Source: Strongylocentrotus droebachiensis
Lineage: Eukaryota; Echinodermata; Echinoidea; Camarodonta; Strongylocentrotidae
Assembly (NCBI GenBank): GCA_035222895.1
Contig: JAVYIG010000415.1
Span: 496,001-560,000, forward strand
DNA: 64,000 nucleotides
Direction of reading: 5' to 3'
Both the position numbers and the translations under genes were made by a program. Numbering within the stretch: position 1 is the stretch's first letter; the number at the start of each line of letters is the position of its first letter. Positions 23,568-36,612 of this stretch are shown here, piece by piece. The notes under the pieces are model-generated. The model had not been told where the DNA came from and searched no databases. It saw only the letters and a list, made by a program, of their open reading frames with translations.

Positions 23568-24356
23568 ACAAACCCATAAAACTATATTGTAATATGTGAA
23601 TAGAGTGTTGTCGGAGGGTCACTAAGTTTCGGATAAAACATCTTCAATTTTATACGAATTTGCAATATATACACCACTAGTGCGTCAAGGTTAATCGTGA
23701 AATCTTAGCGAATCTGGCTCACAAACTTCACCCCTAAATTTGTCATTATAGTAGAGGGTACACGCTGTCACGGATATTCCAATTACCGTAAGCACAATTC
23801 TAATGTAATAGTACTCTTCGACCGTGGTCAGATCGCAATAAAAAACCCGTGTTTCTGAAATTCAATATCTTCTTGGCGAGTTCATTTTAAATTAAGATAG
23901 TTGTCGTGAGGAGAAAAAAACGGCTCCCTTACGTTGCATTGGGAGCGAAGTTCAGTTTTTTTTTCCAATAATAATTTTTAACAGTAATAAAGCGCGAGGC
24001 ATGATGAAGGAAACTTCAGCAGAATTTCGTCAACAATTATTAACATATTAGACATGAAAATATGCTAATTTTATAGAATTCATGTCATAGTTCATTTTTT
24101 TTAAATCGTTCAAGAGAGCGGTTAATCTATTAATTCGACAAATCATAATATGAGATTTGTTCAGCTTTTTTAAACAAAATAGCTAAACAAATATATACGA
24201 AAACAATAAATAAATCAAATAAATAAGTAGATAAAAGAATGATTAACGATATTTAACAAAATGAATGATTACAAATTGCTGTGGTATATTACTAACGTCT
24301 ATTATATTTCGTTAATATTAGTAATAATCGCAACATATTATTGACGAAATTAAGAA

Positions 24357-24835
24357 TGATAATTAAATTGTTGCTGCAATCTCCCGTAGATGTGGATACA
24401 CTTTGATTACGTTTTTTTGAGGATACGTCGGTGAAATTATTTTTGTCTGTACTAGGCTCAATATTATTACAATTTCACTCTTAATTCTACACAATTAGCA
24501 GTTTCTCTAAGTCTTTTAAATGTTTGTATTTCCATCTTTCCTTCAACAAAAAGCTAATATTACTCCTCCGTTTAATTGTATTTCTTTTGATTAAATTGCA
24601 TACTGATATCTTCCGTAGATGTGAAAACACTTTGATTACCTTGTTTTGAAGATACGTCGATGAAAAACTCTTTCACTGTATTAGGCTCAATATTATGACA
24701 ATTTCACTCTTAATTCTACGCAATTAGCAGTTTCTGTAAGTTTGTTACTGCTTTTTTCCTTTTTCCTTCAACAAAAGCTATATCTTACTTCACCGTTTAC
24801 TGTTCATTCTTTTCGTCTGCTCTCGAAATCTGTTT
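24357..24835 (+). repeat. Tandem duplication, unit about 229 bp
   Basis: CCGTAGATGTG recurs at 24384 and 24613, and CAATTAGCAGTTTCT at 24492 and 24721, both at 229-bp spacing. Long blocks such as AGGCTCAATATTAT.ACAATTTCACTCTTAATTC are shared. The copies have clearly diverged. Confidence 0.85.
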
Positions 24836-25134
24836 ATGTCCTAAATGTTTTTTTTTTTTTGGTTTCATTTCCAACATTCCTCCTCTTTCGGGCATTCTGT
24901 CTGAGTCATTATGTTAACGATTGTTTTTTTTTTTAAATGTCTTCATCTTTCTGTCTTTATACTGACCTATCACAAATTTTCACACAGATGTTTCTCTCTC
25001 TTTCTTTGTATCCCATAAATGACTATATTTATCTCTTTTTAATGTCTTTCTTTCATTCCTTCTTACCTATTAAACAGAGCCTATTTAATTATTCTCTTTC
25101 CGCCCTCAATCAGTGTGTCTACTCACTCCTTCCC

Positions 25135-25297
25135 TTTCTCTTTATCTCTCACTCTGTCTCTGTCTCTGTCTGTCTGTCTCTCTGTCTCTCTCTCTCTGTC
25201 TCTCACTCTTTCCCTCTTTCTCATTTCAACATTTGTGAATATACTTCTTCGACTCAATATCTAATCCATTCTGCTCATCATTATCCAATTTGTCGTC

Positions 25298-25335
<38 letters not shown>

Positions 25336-25515
25336 TCGCTCTCTCCCGTTGCTTGTTTTATCTCCCCGTTTTCCTTTAACTCTCCTCTTTTCATACCTAT
25401 TCCCTTTCCCATATTTTCAAGTATACTTTCTCTCTCTCTCTCTCCCTCTTCTCCCCTTTTTCCTCTCTCCCTCCCTCTCTCTCTCTCTCTCTCATCCTCC
25501 CTCTTCGTGTTTCCC
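25135..25515 (+). repeat. Polypyrimidine (CT)n / (GTCT)n tract
   Basis: Several (CT)n blocks embedded in T/C-rich sequence. The 213-codon frame over it is Ser/Leu/Phe-rich repeat translation. Confidence 0.93.
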
Positions 25516-26990
25516 TTCTCTCTTTCAACTGTGTCCCACGAATCGCAAGCCATTTTACTCCATTCTATTTCGCAATAACCCAGCATTAATCGAATTGCAT
25601 CCTAACCTCGTGACTATACCTTAATCGGTCCGGAACGTAACAACCTCTTCCGCTTACTTAGTAGACACACAACAAATTACCAGCAAATAAGCATCATTGG
25701 GGCTCTCCCTTCTTAGATTGAAATAAAAGCTTTTCAATTCCATGTACTAGAAACTTCCGTCAATGTACGTCGATGATGTAACTGACTCCGTAATCTCGTA
25801 TCCTTGTTTTCTTAACCACGATTGAGAAAAAAAAACGTTCATTTTGTTTTCCAATTTATATCTGGTTTGTTAAAGTAACCCTTGACCCCACATATCCTAT
25901 TTCAGTCAGTCTTTATCAAGGATAGTATTTATTGGAAAAGGAAACTTTAACTGAAAAAACTTCTGCTCACTGGTGCACCGGATGTTGCAACGATGTTCTT
26001 GTGAATTTAGTGGCTTACATTTAACAGTAAGAAAGAGACTTATCTAAAACGGACAAATTCATTGTGTTTCTTGCTTTCTCTTACGAAGTGAAATTAAGTT
26101 TTTGGACCTCAAAATTATTCGTTATTTAATGGTATCATTCTATGATTCACATTCACTGAAAATGCACAAGGAGAAATTGGATGCCTTCATCTCTTCCAAA
26201 CTTGGATTAAGAGCTGGATGTCCTTGCTTTACTTTGCCTTTTTTTTTAATTGTTATTTAAAGTAGTCCTCGATTTTGTTACCGAAACTTACCTTTTCTGT
26301 TAACAATTCTTATAAACAAAAAAAGTACGAAAACATTTCTGATTCATAACAAAATAATGATGACATTTTCTAGGACACGTTGTTGTGTAGTCTATAATTG
26401 TGTAAACACATAAAAGGTATTTCGCAATGTTTTTTACTGGGCGAATACAGCAATCTTTACCGTACCTCGTTTTATATACGGTGATCACAAACAGGCAAAT
26501 TGCACTCCAAATCATCATCATTTGTCACAAGATCTAGTTCTGTCATTCGTCTGAATGTATGAATGAAAGAAAAATCATGTCATTTCATACACGTCACCAA
26601 AGCGATTTTTCTAAAAGACATTTTTTTGAAGGACTCGACAGGCTCTCTAAAAAATATGACTTAACAACATTTCCATTCATGCTTATTTTAGGCTACGTTT
26701 AGAATGAATGGCTTGACACGCTTTACCCGGTATTACAAAAAGGGGCACCCCCAACACAAATGGAAATGAATTGTTTAGGAAAATCACTTAATGATCGGAT
26801 AGAAATAAAGGTTTTATGCTAGCATGTCTATATCACTATCACATTAACAAACAAACAAGTTTATACACCTCGCAAAATTGCAACCTTTGTAGACACGAAT
26901 GTACATGCATTATATTAATCTATTTATGAGCGTGCCATTTTACAATGAGAAAGAGGTAGCGTCTTAACGGGAGAGGGTGTGTGGGGTTAA

Positions 26991-27005
26991 GTGGGGGGGG
27001 GGGGG
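26991..27005 (+). repeat. Poly-G run
   Basis: About 14 consecutive G. Confidence 0.9.
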
Positions 27006-27577
27006 TGGCTTTATTCATTAGATATAAAGTTTAAAGTCCAAGAAGTGGGACGGGATAGAATTAAATCAATATCCGATTACTTTTTTTCATTAAAGCACTC
27101 GTTATAATAGCACGAATATCATGAAAGATAATAATTTTAAAAACAAACTTGAGGCATAACACCATCTTTAATATTTAAAGATAAAACACGGTTTTAATGA
27201 TATTTGACATAATTAGAGGCAAGAAACACGCACAGGAAGTTGACCACTACAGCACTGCTAGTACCAAAGCTAAACATAATGTTGATGACATGGATATTAC
27301 TAAAAATATTTCTCACAAATCGCTTGTGAAATGCACCGCTATTGGATTTCGAAGAAACACACGGTCACAGTGCATTTGACATCGGTGAAATTATTATACA
27401 CACCAAATAGTATGTCATAAAACCGCTCTCGTTATTTGAGAGGAACACACATAATGACATAGACATCATTAAATTATTACAAACAAACTGAAACCATGAT
27501 TAATAAGTGAGTCGATACTTCGTGAAAACTAGCCGGATATTGGTTTAGCCGTTGTCTTCCCTCTTCCGCGTCTTACC

Positions 27578-27860
27578 GTCTCTCTCAAAGTGTGTTCTTA
27601 CAAATATTTAATCCCAAAATGAAAATTCTGAATTAGTCTCGCTGTCCGTACTATCCTAATGCAGATGAGTCGAAATCCACTCATTTAAGAAGTTTCTCTC
27701 TCAAAGCGTTGCTGAGCAGATTCAACTCCGAAGGAAGAGTCGTCTGTCTCAAAGTGTGTTCTTGCGAAAATGTAATCCTTGATTAATTTGAATAAGTCTC
27801 ACTATCCATACAATGTTAATGCAGAGGAATGCAAAACGACAAGTTTTAAAAGTCAAATCG
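27578..27860 (+). repeat. Tandem duplication, unit about 164 bp
   Basis: CTCAAAGTGTGTTCTT occurs at about 27584 and 27748. Each copy is followed by AT-rich sequence with TAATCC and then AGTCTC.CT.TCC.TAC and TAATGCAGA.GA. Confidence 0.7.
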
Positions 27861-28999
27861 GAGATCACTTTCTTTGAAAGTAAATCCACGCCACATTATA
27901 GTGAAATCCACTCCAAAGAATCGATCTTTTGAGAGTGGATTTCGCTATGTAGGGTGGATTTTCACTCCTGAAGTTATTGCGCCCAACCACAAAATGTGCA
28001 ATGATTGACCCGAAAGGGGTAAGAGATGTACAAAATGTTAATCGCAGCGTCCACTTTTCCACCATTTAGCATGTTAATTGCGTACTGTGTATTCGTATAA
28101 ATAAGACTTTACAGCTGCCCGTGTGAACCCGATTACCGAGAGAGAGAGAGCGGGCATGAAAAGAGGCATGGGCTATGGGTATGGTTAACATGTCTCCATT
28201 ATGAGAGGGATGCCCTAATGTGGTTTTGTAAATGTAAGATATTGCGTGTGGCGGAGCTACGCAGGAGAGGGGCATGGGGCAAGTGCCCTTCCCATCGAAT
28301 GAGGGCGCTGGCCGTGATAAAAGGGAACGTGAACAGAAAAGACAGGGGGAACAAAGAGAAAAAATGATGAAACCCCATTCTACTCCTTCAACATGAACTT
28401 GTAAACGCATTTTAGCAACCGAGTAAGACCGATGCCCCCTACTAGTATAGACCATTGCCACGGTACCATTTGTATTATAGAAAGGGTTGGAATATCAGTG
28501 ACATTTTAAGGTTTTCGGGCGTGTGCCCTTCGCCTCCGCCCGCCCTCCCCTACTCCGTGGCTACGCCATTGCAATATATAAAAAAACATTGTAACCCTGT
28601 TATTTTTTTTAGGAATAACGAGGATTAGTCAGGCGACATCTACATGTCAATTTTAATCTCTCCTTGTAGGATAACGACACGTTAAGAAGGTTTTGGACAA
28701 CACTTTCGGCTATCATATGTCACAACCGTGACACGAATGTGGTAATCCTGAGACCATAAATAATCTGATATCTCATTTGAAAGATTAATTTGAAAGCCTT
28801 TATGACTAGAAATTGTTCTTACTGTGAACACATACTCATGATTTACGAAAATCATCAATGACCAATGACCCAATTAAGGTGGAAAGAATTTTGATTGGTA
28901 ATTTACAAGAAGTCGTGCTCGCGAATTTATTCAACAACTTGTATGAAATGTCCACGTATTTCTTGAAATATCATTCAGTATCACCATATTCGTTTGCAC

Positions 29000-29078
29000 T
29001 TTCTCTGTCTCTCTCTCTCTCTCTCTGTCTCTTTTTTTCTCTCTCTCTCTCCCTTTCTCCTTCTCTCTCTCTCCTCGA
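29000..29078 (+). repeat. (CT)n microsatellite
   Basis: CT units with TTT and CC interruptions. Confidence 0.95.
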
Positions 29079-30159
29079 TGGTAATTTTTGTAAGACCGCA
29101 TAAATTAAGATTATATAAGCTTAAACATAACTTTCTTTCGCATAAGACATCTATATCCCATCCGCATCACTTCTTGTTTCATATTCTATGATAGTCACTC
29201 CCCCCTTCCCCTCCCACTCTTTCTCTATGGTGTATCTTTCAAAATCATATCAATTTAAAATCATACAAGGTTGGGTATCAATTTCTTGGGCAAGACGAAG
29301 TCCATGACCTTTCTGCAGTAGATGATCTTTTTTGATATGTGATGTTATTCACAAAATCATGGAAGCGGATAATCGCAAGTCAAGGGATTCCCTTAAAAGA
29401 ACCCATTATTCATTTACATAATGAAAAACACCAAAGAGACTTTTCCAAATGAATAATACATGATCATAACTGAATTATCCTCATTGCTAAATCCTCTCGA
29501 TTTATCAGATGAATTTGAAATCATTTTGGTTCCATCTTCATCTCAGGTTACTTGATACCGCTCATGAAAATCATGAAAAGGGTGAAGGGAAATAATTCCA
29601 TAAACTTGTATAATTGTAATTGAAACGCCTCAACAAGCATAAGTTTTAAATACTTATAAATACAAAATCATTACCTGTTGTCAGTGTATGATATAAAACG
29701 ATTAGCGATAACGAAAGGGTATAAAATAATAGCTGGTGCCCTTATTGTTGATACAAAGATAGAAAGATAGAAAGATGCATGATGTATTTTATTTGCAAAC
29801 ACCAGTACTCAAAGAGTTTGATATCATAAAGGTTTGCCTTATTGATATATATCTAAGGCTTTATCGAAATGTGAAGGCTGGAGTGCAATTAAAAACGAAT
29901 TAGAATGGAATTACCAGGGATTATTGTTCTATTTATCGCATTAAGTTTATACAACTGGGTTACATTGTTTTACTAATTATTAGTAAATTTTAAAGCAGGA
30001 ATCCGTTAATAACCGGGTAAAATAAAGTTAGAAATCATGATAGTTTGGGCGGATTATAAACTCATCAGGGGTGTCATGTGAGTAAATAAAACACTGGATT
30101 AAAACACATTGGTTTGATTTATGATGATCTTAACTTAATGTGATGGAGTCATCTGTGAT
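29079..30159. other. Nothing recognised
   Basis: AT-rich sequence with a short (GATA)n near 29757-29775. No splice-bounded frame, inverted repeat or RNA gene. Confidence 0.6.
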
Positions 30160-30305
30160 ATCTCTCTCTCTCTCCCCCCCCCCCCCCTCTCTCTCTCTCT
30201 CTCCCTCTCTCCCCCTCTCTCTCTCCCTCTCTGTCTCTCTCTCTTTCTCACTCTCTTTCTCTCTTTCTCTCTCATTTCTCTTTCTCTATCTCTGTCTCTC
30301 TCCAG
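30160..30305 (+). repeat. (CT)n with C-run
   Basis: CT units flank a run of about 13 C near 30175-30187. Confidence 0.95.
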
Positions 30306-30885
30306 TTGCATGGAATTGTCTTTTTCATTCATAAGTAAAGTTAAAAAGATATGTAATAATGATTTTAATAAAAGCCGTTTCATAAAGGTTTCGTATGTCG
30401 GACCAGTTCGTCTCCGACGATTCCGCCCCTGCATATCAATCCCGGATATTTTACTCGAAGCCGAAAGACCAAATTGTGGTTTCATAAATTGATGGATTCC
30501 GTTGCGGTCGGTCTTTCATGTAAAACTCCATGTTTTATCCCCATAAATTGTAGTAAATAGATAAATGAATGATAAGGCTATTATAGCATAATGGAGACGT
30601 TTTTATTAAATCAATTTTCATCGGTGACTGGGAAGAAAAGAGCGCGCAAGAAAATAACGAGCTCTGATTTGCTTGCAGAAATAACGGGAAAGTAGACTCA
30701 AATAAAAATTTACTTTTATGGGTTATTGAATCAAAAAAAATATGAATATGCTGCGACCAAAATATGTGTATACTTTACCTGTCTCATAATACTAATCTGC
30801 ATGATTTGACTCTCGACAGAATATAGTCATATTCATTCTATATTGCAATATCTCGTAATGCTTTTTGTATTCATACCTTCTTCTT

Positions 30886-30917
30886 TTTTCTTTTTTTTTT
30901 TTTTTTTTTTGGGGGGG
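30886..30917 (+). repeat. T-run joined to G-run
   Basis: About 20 T followed directly by seven G. Confidence 0.9.
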
Positions 30918-31914
30918 TTCATTTATCACTAACTATCGTTGTAAATGCACCTCAGAGAAAATATGAAAAGGTTAAAAGAATAGTAAGTAATTTCAACAGA
31001 CTACAGCATTTTGGGTAGTGAAATAAAAGACTCGTCAAACCAATATGTGACAGGTCAATATTTTAGGGTCAAATTGTCAGGATTAAACGCCATGTAATTC
31101 ATTTTATTAAAGAAATAAGAGCCCTGAAAAGGGCTTGGGATCTCCGCTATCATAACACTTAACAGAGCTCTTGGTTATCGACGTTTCAGTCAGTATGCTC
31201 CGATCGTCTCTAGGAGATAGTTGAATGCAAAATATTAAAATAATATTTTTTTTAAAGATTTTGAAATTCAAATATCACAAAAAGTCCTTAATAAATTTGA
31301 ATTCTTCTACGAAACGTGAATTAAGACAGATAACTCTGAAGGAAACCAGTAAGGATTATTTTGTGCTAGCATATCCATTACCAAGGCACTTTCGTGTGAG
31401 CCTGCTGCATTCATTCTATATCATTCAACAGAAAGGGCATGCGGCTCATTATGCAGACAATACATCAATTCAACGTGATTTCTCCCCCACGTCGGGCTCG
31501 AATCAATTAAGGATGGGCTATTAAGAAATACATCAAATGAATAAAACATTAATATAGTTACATTGATAGAATTGTTTGGGACATGTTAAAGACATACAGG
31601 CGCGGTAAATTATCATTTTCTAGTAATTGTAACGTTTTGTGACACCCCTCATTCTTAGTTGTATCAATTCTCTTTGATCTTCACCTAGGTTTTTCAATTT
31701 ATCATTCTGTTAAGAACATGCATGCGCACTCCAGGAAGTCCGCTTCCGTCGTATCATTGGTGGGGTGGATGATGGCTCGTGTTACTATAACAACGATATG
31801 CTTTTCAAAGATGCATTATGATTAATGAAATCATCTCATGATAACGGTCATTATGGTAATATTAAGTTTTGGATTGGATAAAGCGCCTGATATTTACTGG
31901 ATATATCCTCCTCC
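30918..31914. other. Nothing recognised beyond a small hairpin
   Basis: A minus-strand hairpin AGCCCT-TTTC-AGGGCT lies at 31121-31136 and superficially resembles a histone mRNA 3' stem-loop (see rejected items). The 99-codon frame at 31225-31524 is AT-biased with no domain. Confidence 0.55.
31121..31136 (-). repeat. Small perfect hairpin
   Basis: A six-base-pair stem AGCCCT/AGGGCT around a TTTC loop. Listed only because of its resemblance to a histone stem-loop, which I reject as function. Confidence 0.4.
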
Positions 31915-32070
31915 CCCTCCCCCCCTCTCTCTCTCTCTCTCTCTCTCTATGTAAGTCAATCTACCCCTTCCCTCTCCACCACCCCCCTCTCTCTCTCTTT
32001 CAATCTATGTCTATGGTCTCTTTATATGCCCCCTCTCCATTTCTCTCTCTTCTTCTCTCTTACTTTCTTC
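31915..32070 (+). repeat. Polypyrimidine (CT)n tract
   Basis: Two (CT)n blocks with C-rich interruptions. Confidence 0.93.
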
Positions 32071-32519
32071 CCCCATCCACGTTTTTACCCCGCAATATCC
32101 ATAAATTCGGTCATTTATCCAGCTAACATTGTTGGTAGATCAATACCACAACAGTTGAAGTGCTCTCGAGTGCATATATAACGTTCACATTGCTTCAAAC
32201 CAAAGTATTAGATGGAATTTCGAGTACAATATTGAACACAGCCATTGCAAATGGACATTGGTAATTTGTTTTCCTCATGAAAGTGATGTCATAATTCATT
32301 CCAAAATATACCATTAACTTCAACACTTTATGGTGTTTTGTCCGCTTAATTTGATTATATTCATCGTTTCAAACAAGACTACATCTATATTTTACACATG
32401 GCCGTATCTGTACTCATATGACAGTGCGTACATTACTCGTAAATGAATGTAGTCCTGCATGTGTCGGAAATGAAATGACAAATTATGTCATATACCTTTA
32501 GCTGGGTAATGATATGATG

Positions 32520-32915
32520 AAGACAGAGAGAAAAAGAGGGAGGGACAAAGGAATGAAGAAGTAAGAGTAAGACAAAAAGAGACTCGAGAGGGATGAAATA
32601 AATGTTAAAATTATTAAACAGAAAGATCGTTGACAATGTCCGCCTGAGACGAAGTGGAAGCGAGAAAGAAAATAAGCATTAGAAGGGAGGGAGAAATAAA
32701 GATCGAGAGAAAGAAGAAGAGAGAGGAGAGAAATGGAGGGTGGAATCGAGAAGGAGAGAGCATGATAGAAGAAGATAGCGGAAGATGGGGAAGACGAAGA
32801 AGGAAACAAAAGGGGAAGAAGAAGAAGAAGAAGAGGAGGAGTAAGGAAAAGAGCAGGAGAAAGAGGAGGAAGAACAAGAACATGAAGAAGAAGAGAAAAA
32901 GAGAGGGGGAGATAT
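32520..32915 (+). repeat. Polypurine (GAA/GGA/GA)n tract
   Basis: Almost pure purine for roughly 390 bp, with (GAA)n near 32815-32895. Three overlapping frames on both strands here are Lys/Glu/Arg- or Ser/Leu/Phe-rich repeat translations. Confidence 0.93.
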
Positions 32916-33302
32916 AATTTCAACTGCCGGACTTTGGAACCATGATCCATTACAAGTCATGTCATCTCGCTCAAAAAAATGTAATATCGGACAGAAAATT
33001 AGGCCCACTTGACCGCCGACTCATTGCATCTTCATCAAACTATGAAACAATATGTCAATATTTACACATCGCCGACTGTGAATTGTACATGCTGCTTGAG
33101 CAATGGTATTATGTTTGTTGTGTCATTATCGAGGAGACTCTTCATATAAGGGGATCAATAGTTCTGTTTCTTTGACTAAAACTACTTTGGATATAGCCAA
33201 TATCATGAAGTCTAAAGTACAGTAAACGCATCTACATGTTTTTTTCGTATTCCATGAACAGCTTAACAAAGATGCTTAATAATTAAGGTGATTTTGTAAT
33301 TT

Positions 33303-33500
33303 TTATGAGCATTATTATTAATATCATTATTATTAATACTATTATTATTACTATCGTTTTTGTTGTGCTTGTCATCATTATTATTCCTATCATTATTATC
33401 ATTATTATCAGTACTACAACTTCTACTATTAGTATCATCATCATTATCATCATCATCGATTTCATTGATGTTATCAATATCATTGCCAATGTTCTATTGC
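33303..33500 (+). repeat. (ATT/ATC)n trinucleotide array
   Basis: ATT triplets pass into ATC triplets. Poly-Ile and poly-Met frames on the two strands are artefacts of this. Confidence 0.95.
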
Positions 33501-33591
33501 TTTAATTCTTATTGAAGTTTTTAGAGAATGTGTCTATTAAGACGGATTCCGTACAGAATTGAAAGTAAAATAGGAAAAGTGGAATATAGGG

Positions 33592-33632
33592 ATGGAGAGA
33601 GAGAGAGGGAGAGAGAGAGAGAGAGAGAATAA
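33592..33632 (+). repeat. (GA)n microsatellite
   Basis: GAGAGA units with GGG interruptions. Confidence 0.93.
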
Positions 33633-33947
33633 TGAAAGAAAGAAAAGCCACCACCGTGACATTGACAAAGCGGTATTTTTTTTCCTATACATACCTAATG
33701 AGGCGTACAAATTATGGAGACTTCGTAATGATGGCCCAATCATATGCATAATGTATGATATTAAAAGAAAGCCAAAAGATGAGATAATACAAACATTGAT
33801 CATTCCATGGCATTTTGATAGTACAGCTGCGCTCCTAAATGCAAACATGATCTTATTCCGATGGTATTACGGGGGAGATGGATGAAGGGTAATATGATAT
33901 TATGTCATTTTGTTTCAAGTCTGGCTAGGTCCATTGCCTCCAACCGA

Positions 33948-34255
33948 CCCCCCCCCCCTCACACACACACACACACACACACACTTACACCCCAACACAC
34001 ATACTTTTTCTCTCTCTCCGTCTCTCTGTCTGTATCTCTCTCGCTCTCTTTCTCTCTCTCTCTCTCTTTCTGTCTTTCTGTCGTATGCTCTCTCGCTCTT
34101 TCTACCCTTTCTCATTTTTCCTGAATTTTATTCTCGTCTCATCTCTCTATTCTATTTCTTTCTCTCTCTCTCTCTATCCCTCCTTCACTCACTCCCTTTC
34201 ACCCTCCTGTCTCTTCCCACTATTTCTCTCTCGCTCTCTCTCTTTCTGCTTGATT
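33948..34255 (+). repeat. C-run, (CA)n and (CT)n compound array
   Basis: About 11 C, then (CA)n to about 33985, then (CT)n blocks to 34255. Confidence 0.95.
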
Positions 34256-35520
34256 TGGAATTCGCTTAGGTGCAATTACATGTACCAGGCACTTAAACAC
34301 AGTAGGTGAAAGCAAAACGCCCTTAAAAAGTATTCTTTCATTTGTGAAAATCATCTCGCAATATGAGATTTCAAATCTTATAGTTAAACTGCTTAATTAT
34401 CACGATAATCTAGAAACCCAGTCATGAAGGGGGTGTCAGTTGTAAATTGATCGACTGTATCTCTGATCGCATAGAGTTGGGTTTCATTGATAGTCATATG
34501 ACGAACTGTCTTTAAACGCAACTCTTTGTTATTTAATCTGAATCTTCAAGTGCTCAGAGAGCGATGAGCAAGACATTCACGTACATGATATGCAATATGC
34601 GAACAAATTTATTTATGATTCGAGGTTAATATTGCTATTTCGAAGTTTATATTTCTACTGTACGTGTACAGCATGAACATGATCGACATCATACATGGTC
34701 ATCACGAGTGGAAAAAAAATACAATGAGGAAAGAAAAGCGGAAAGGGTAATTGGAAGTGAGATATAGATGAGATATCCTCTGCACCATTCCAGATTTTGA
34801 TCGCGTTACACTATGTACTCATTGCGTCCACCCCCCCCCCAAAAAAAAAAAGAAAATCCACCCGACACCACTACCCCTAGAATGGAACCTTAAACGGCCA
34901 GGCCCCTGCAACGGGCGTCCATATCAATTTTTTAAATGAGCGAAAACAGAATTTGCTGTGCTGAATACAAAATATATTATAATACAAGAAATAAGAACTA
35001 CCAAACGCAGTGATTAGGCATACGGGGGGGGGGGCGTAACATTTTATTTTCATCTTTCTTTTCCCCATTTCCCTTTCTTTGGCCTTTCGATTTTGTTTGT
35101 TCGGGGGAAGGGGCACGTATCCCTCTCTCTTCGAACCTTCATACACGCCAGTCTGCGACTCGTCTGTATTATTTTCTTTTCCCGTCATCAATCCAAGTTA
35201 CGTTCTAAAAACAAAATGGAGCTCTCGTGAAATTCAACCAGACAGTGGAAGTCACACTTTTGATCGAGCAGTCTCCCGTTTTTCATTCAGTGGCCGATAT
35301 AACATATCATGTGCTAGATGATGTTCTATTGGAAAAGGGAGGTCGGACAGGGTTTCCGAAAGTATAGTGATTTCGTGGTATATGGGTCAGTATGTTATTT
35401 TCAATCACGTATGATTGGACAACAATAGGCAGGAAATGGTCGCGGGATGTGGTTATAGGATCATATGGACCGACAGGCCCTGCCCCAATTTCCATAGAAT
35501 ATGAAGTCAGATGAGCTCAT
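34256..35520. other. Nothing recognised
   Basis: Contains a C-run joined to an A-run at 34831-34852 and a G-run at about 35022-35032. No exon or element was recognised. Confidence 0.55.
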
Positions 35521-35544
35521 GGAGGGATATCTATTTTTTGGAAA

Positions 35545-36110
35545 GGGGGGGGGGGAGCGTCGGAAGGGGATAGAGGATGAGAGATGGAGGGATTAAGAGG
35601 TGTGGATGGTAGGGGGAAGGAGATGCCTATAAAGGTGGTGGAAGGAAGTCAAGGGGTGCAAGGGAGAAGGTAGGAGTAATGAGAGACGGGTGAATAGGGG
35701 AAGATATCCAGGTTGTGTGAAGGGCAGAGATAGGGAGAGAGAGTGAGAGAGAGAAAGAGAGGGGGAGATGGGAGGAAGAGAACAAGAAGGAGAGAAAAAA
35801 TGATGTTACAGAGGGAGATGGATGGATGAAAACAGAGCGCGAGGTTAAAAGAAATCGAACAGACAGAAAAGACAGTCAGACAGAAGAACACAATAGATTG
35901 AAAGAGAGAGAGAGACACACACACACACACACACAGAGGGGGAGGACGGGGAATAAAGAAATGACGTGACAGAGGGAAATGAATGGATTGAAAAAGAGCG
36001 CCCGAGCTTTAAACAAAATAATCGAGCAGACAAGAAAGATAGACAGACAGAAGAACAGACATACAAAAAGAGAGAGAGAAAGGTTTAGGAGGACAGACTG
36101 AGACAGGGAA
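35545..36110 (+). repeat. Polypurine tract with tandem duplication, unit about 158 bp
   Basis: Within the GA-rich tract, the block ACAGAGGGA.ATG.ATGGAT, followed by AAAGAGCGC and GACAGACAGAAGAACA, occurs at about 35797-35912 and again at 35955-36078. The two copies are separated by a (CA)n block near 35914-35933. Confidence 0.8.
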
Positions 36111-36572
36111 AAACAGACGGACTGACAGATAAATTCTTCCTGCAAGTTGGCCTGAACAACCCGTTCATGCCGTTTACCCCAACCCAATGTCAAGATCATA
36201 TCCAGGCTATCAACAAATGATTAACCCTTAATCGGGGTTAATTGATCAAAGCCATACCCGGCGGCCATAATGACAACTGTACTCTGTCACGAATGGAAGT
36301 GAACTCGCACGTGGTTACCAATGCGTTCTACCAAGGAGTTACTACAGATAAACACAAGAGAAAAGCTTGGTATACTACTAATGATGATTGCGTGGTTCTG
36401 CGAATTTAATTCGAAATTCCCATACATTATTTGGGTTGGGTTTTCGATCTGATTGCTTCGAAAGAGCTGACAGTGGTTTTGAATTAAATTCCAATTTCGC
36501 AAAACGGGATGGAGGAATATTTCAATAGTGAGGGGTAGAATAGTAGGTATGGTGGTAAAGAGAATGAGCGCG

Positions 36573-36573
36573 G

Positions 36574-36611
<38 letters not shown>

Positions 36612-36612
36612 G
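36573..36612 (+). repeat. (GA)n microsatellite
   Basis: About 18 uninterrupted GA units. Confidence 0.97.

Larger units (their letters stand above)
20816..24356. other. Gene-free stretch with purine arrays
   Basis: Apart from the listed arrays, nothing gene-like was found. Ser/Leu- or Arg/Glu-rich frames at 21.6-21.9 and 22.8-23.2 kb are translations of GA/CT repeats. Confidence 0.6.
24836..28984. other. Gene-free stretch with CT array and small hairpins
   Basis: The longest frame that is not low-complexity, 28066-28461 (-, 131 codons), crosses a (GA)n block and a repeat-like GC patch (near 28240-28330 and again near 28510-28570), so I do not call it a gene. A frame at 26300-26521 (-) is cysteine-rich and is discussed as a finding. 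A hairpin of GAAATCCACTC and GAGTGGATTTC lies at 27902-27951. Otherwise nothing. Confidence 0.5.

Noticed and set aside
24937..25578. 213-codon plus-strand frame, the longest in the window.
   Set aside because: Ser/Leu/Phe-rich translation of a polypyrimidine tract; frames on the opposite strand are Arg/Glu-rich for the same reason.
28066..28461. 131-codon minus-strand frame, the longest that is not clearly low-complexity.
   Set aside because: It crosses a (GA)n block and repeat-like GC-rich segments, lacks a recognisable domain and has no supporting splice or promoter signals.
31121..31136. Minus-strand hairpin AGCCCT-TTTC-AGGGCT resembling the histone mRNA 3' stem-loop.
   Set aside because: Stem and loop lengths fit, but the first base pair is not G-C, no histone frame lies upstream on that strand, and no purine-rich downstream element follows.
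31154..31225. Minus-strand GAAACGTCG word recalling hammerhead-ribozyme cores of Penelope-like elements.
   Set aside because: No CTGATGA box and no adjacent stem II could be found, so the ribozyme fold is not supported.
31225..31524. 99-codon plus-strand frame.
   Set aside because: AT-driven Lys/Ile composition at the start and no recognisable feature.
32498..32950. 150-codon minus-strand frame.
   Set aside because: Reads through a polypurine tract; composition follows the repeat.
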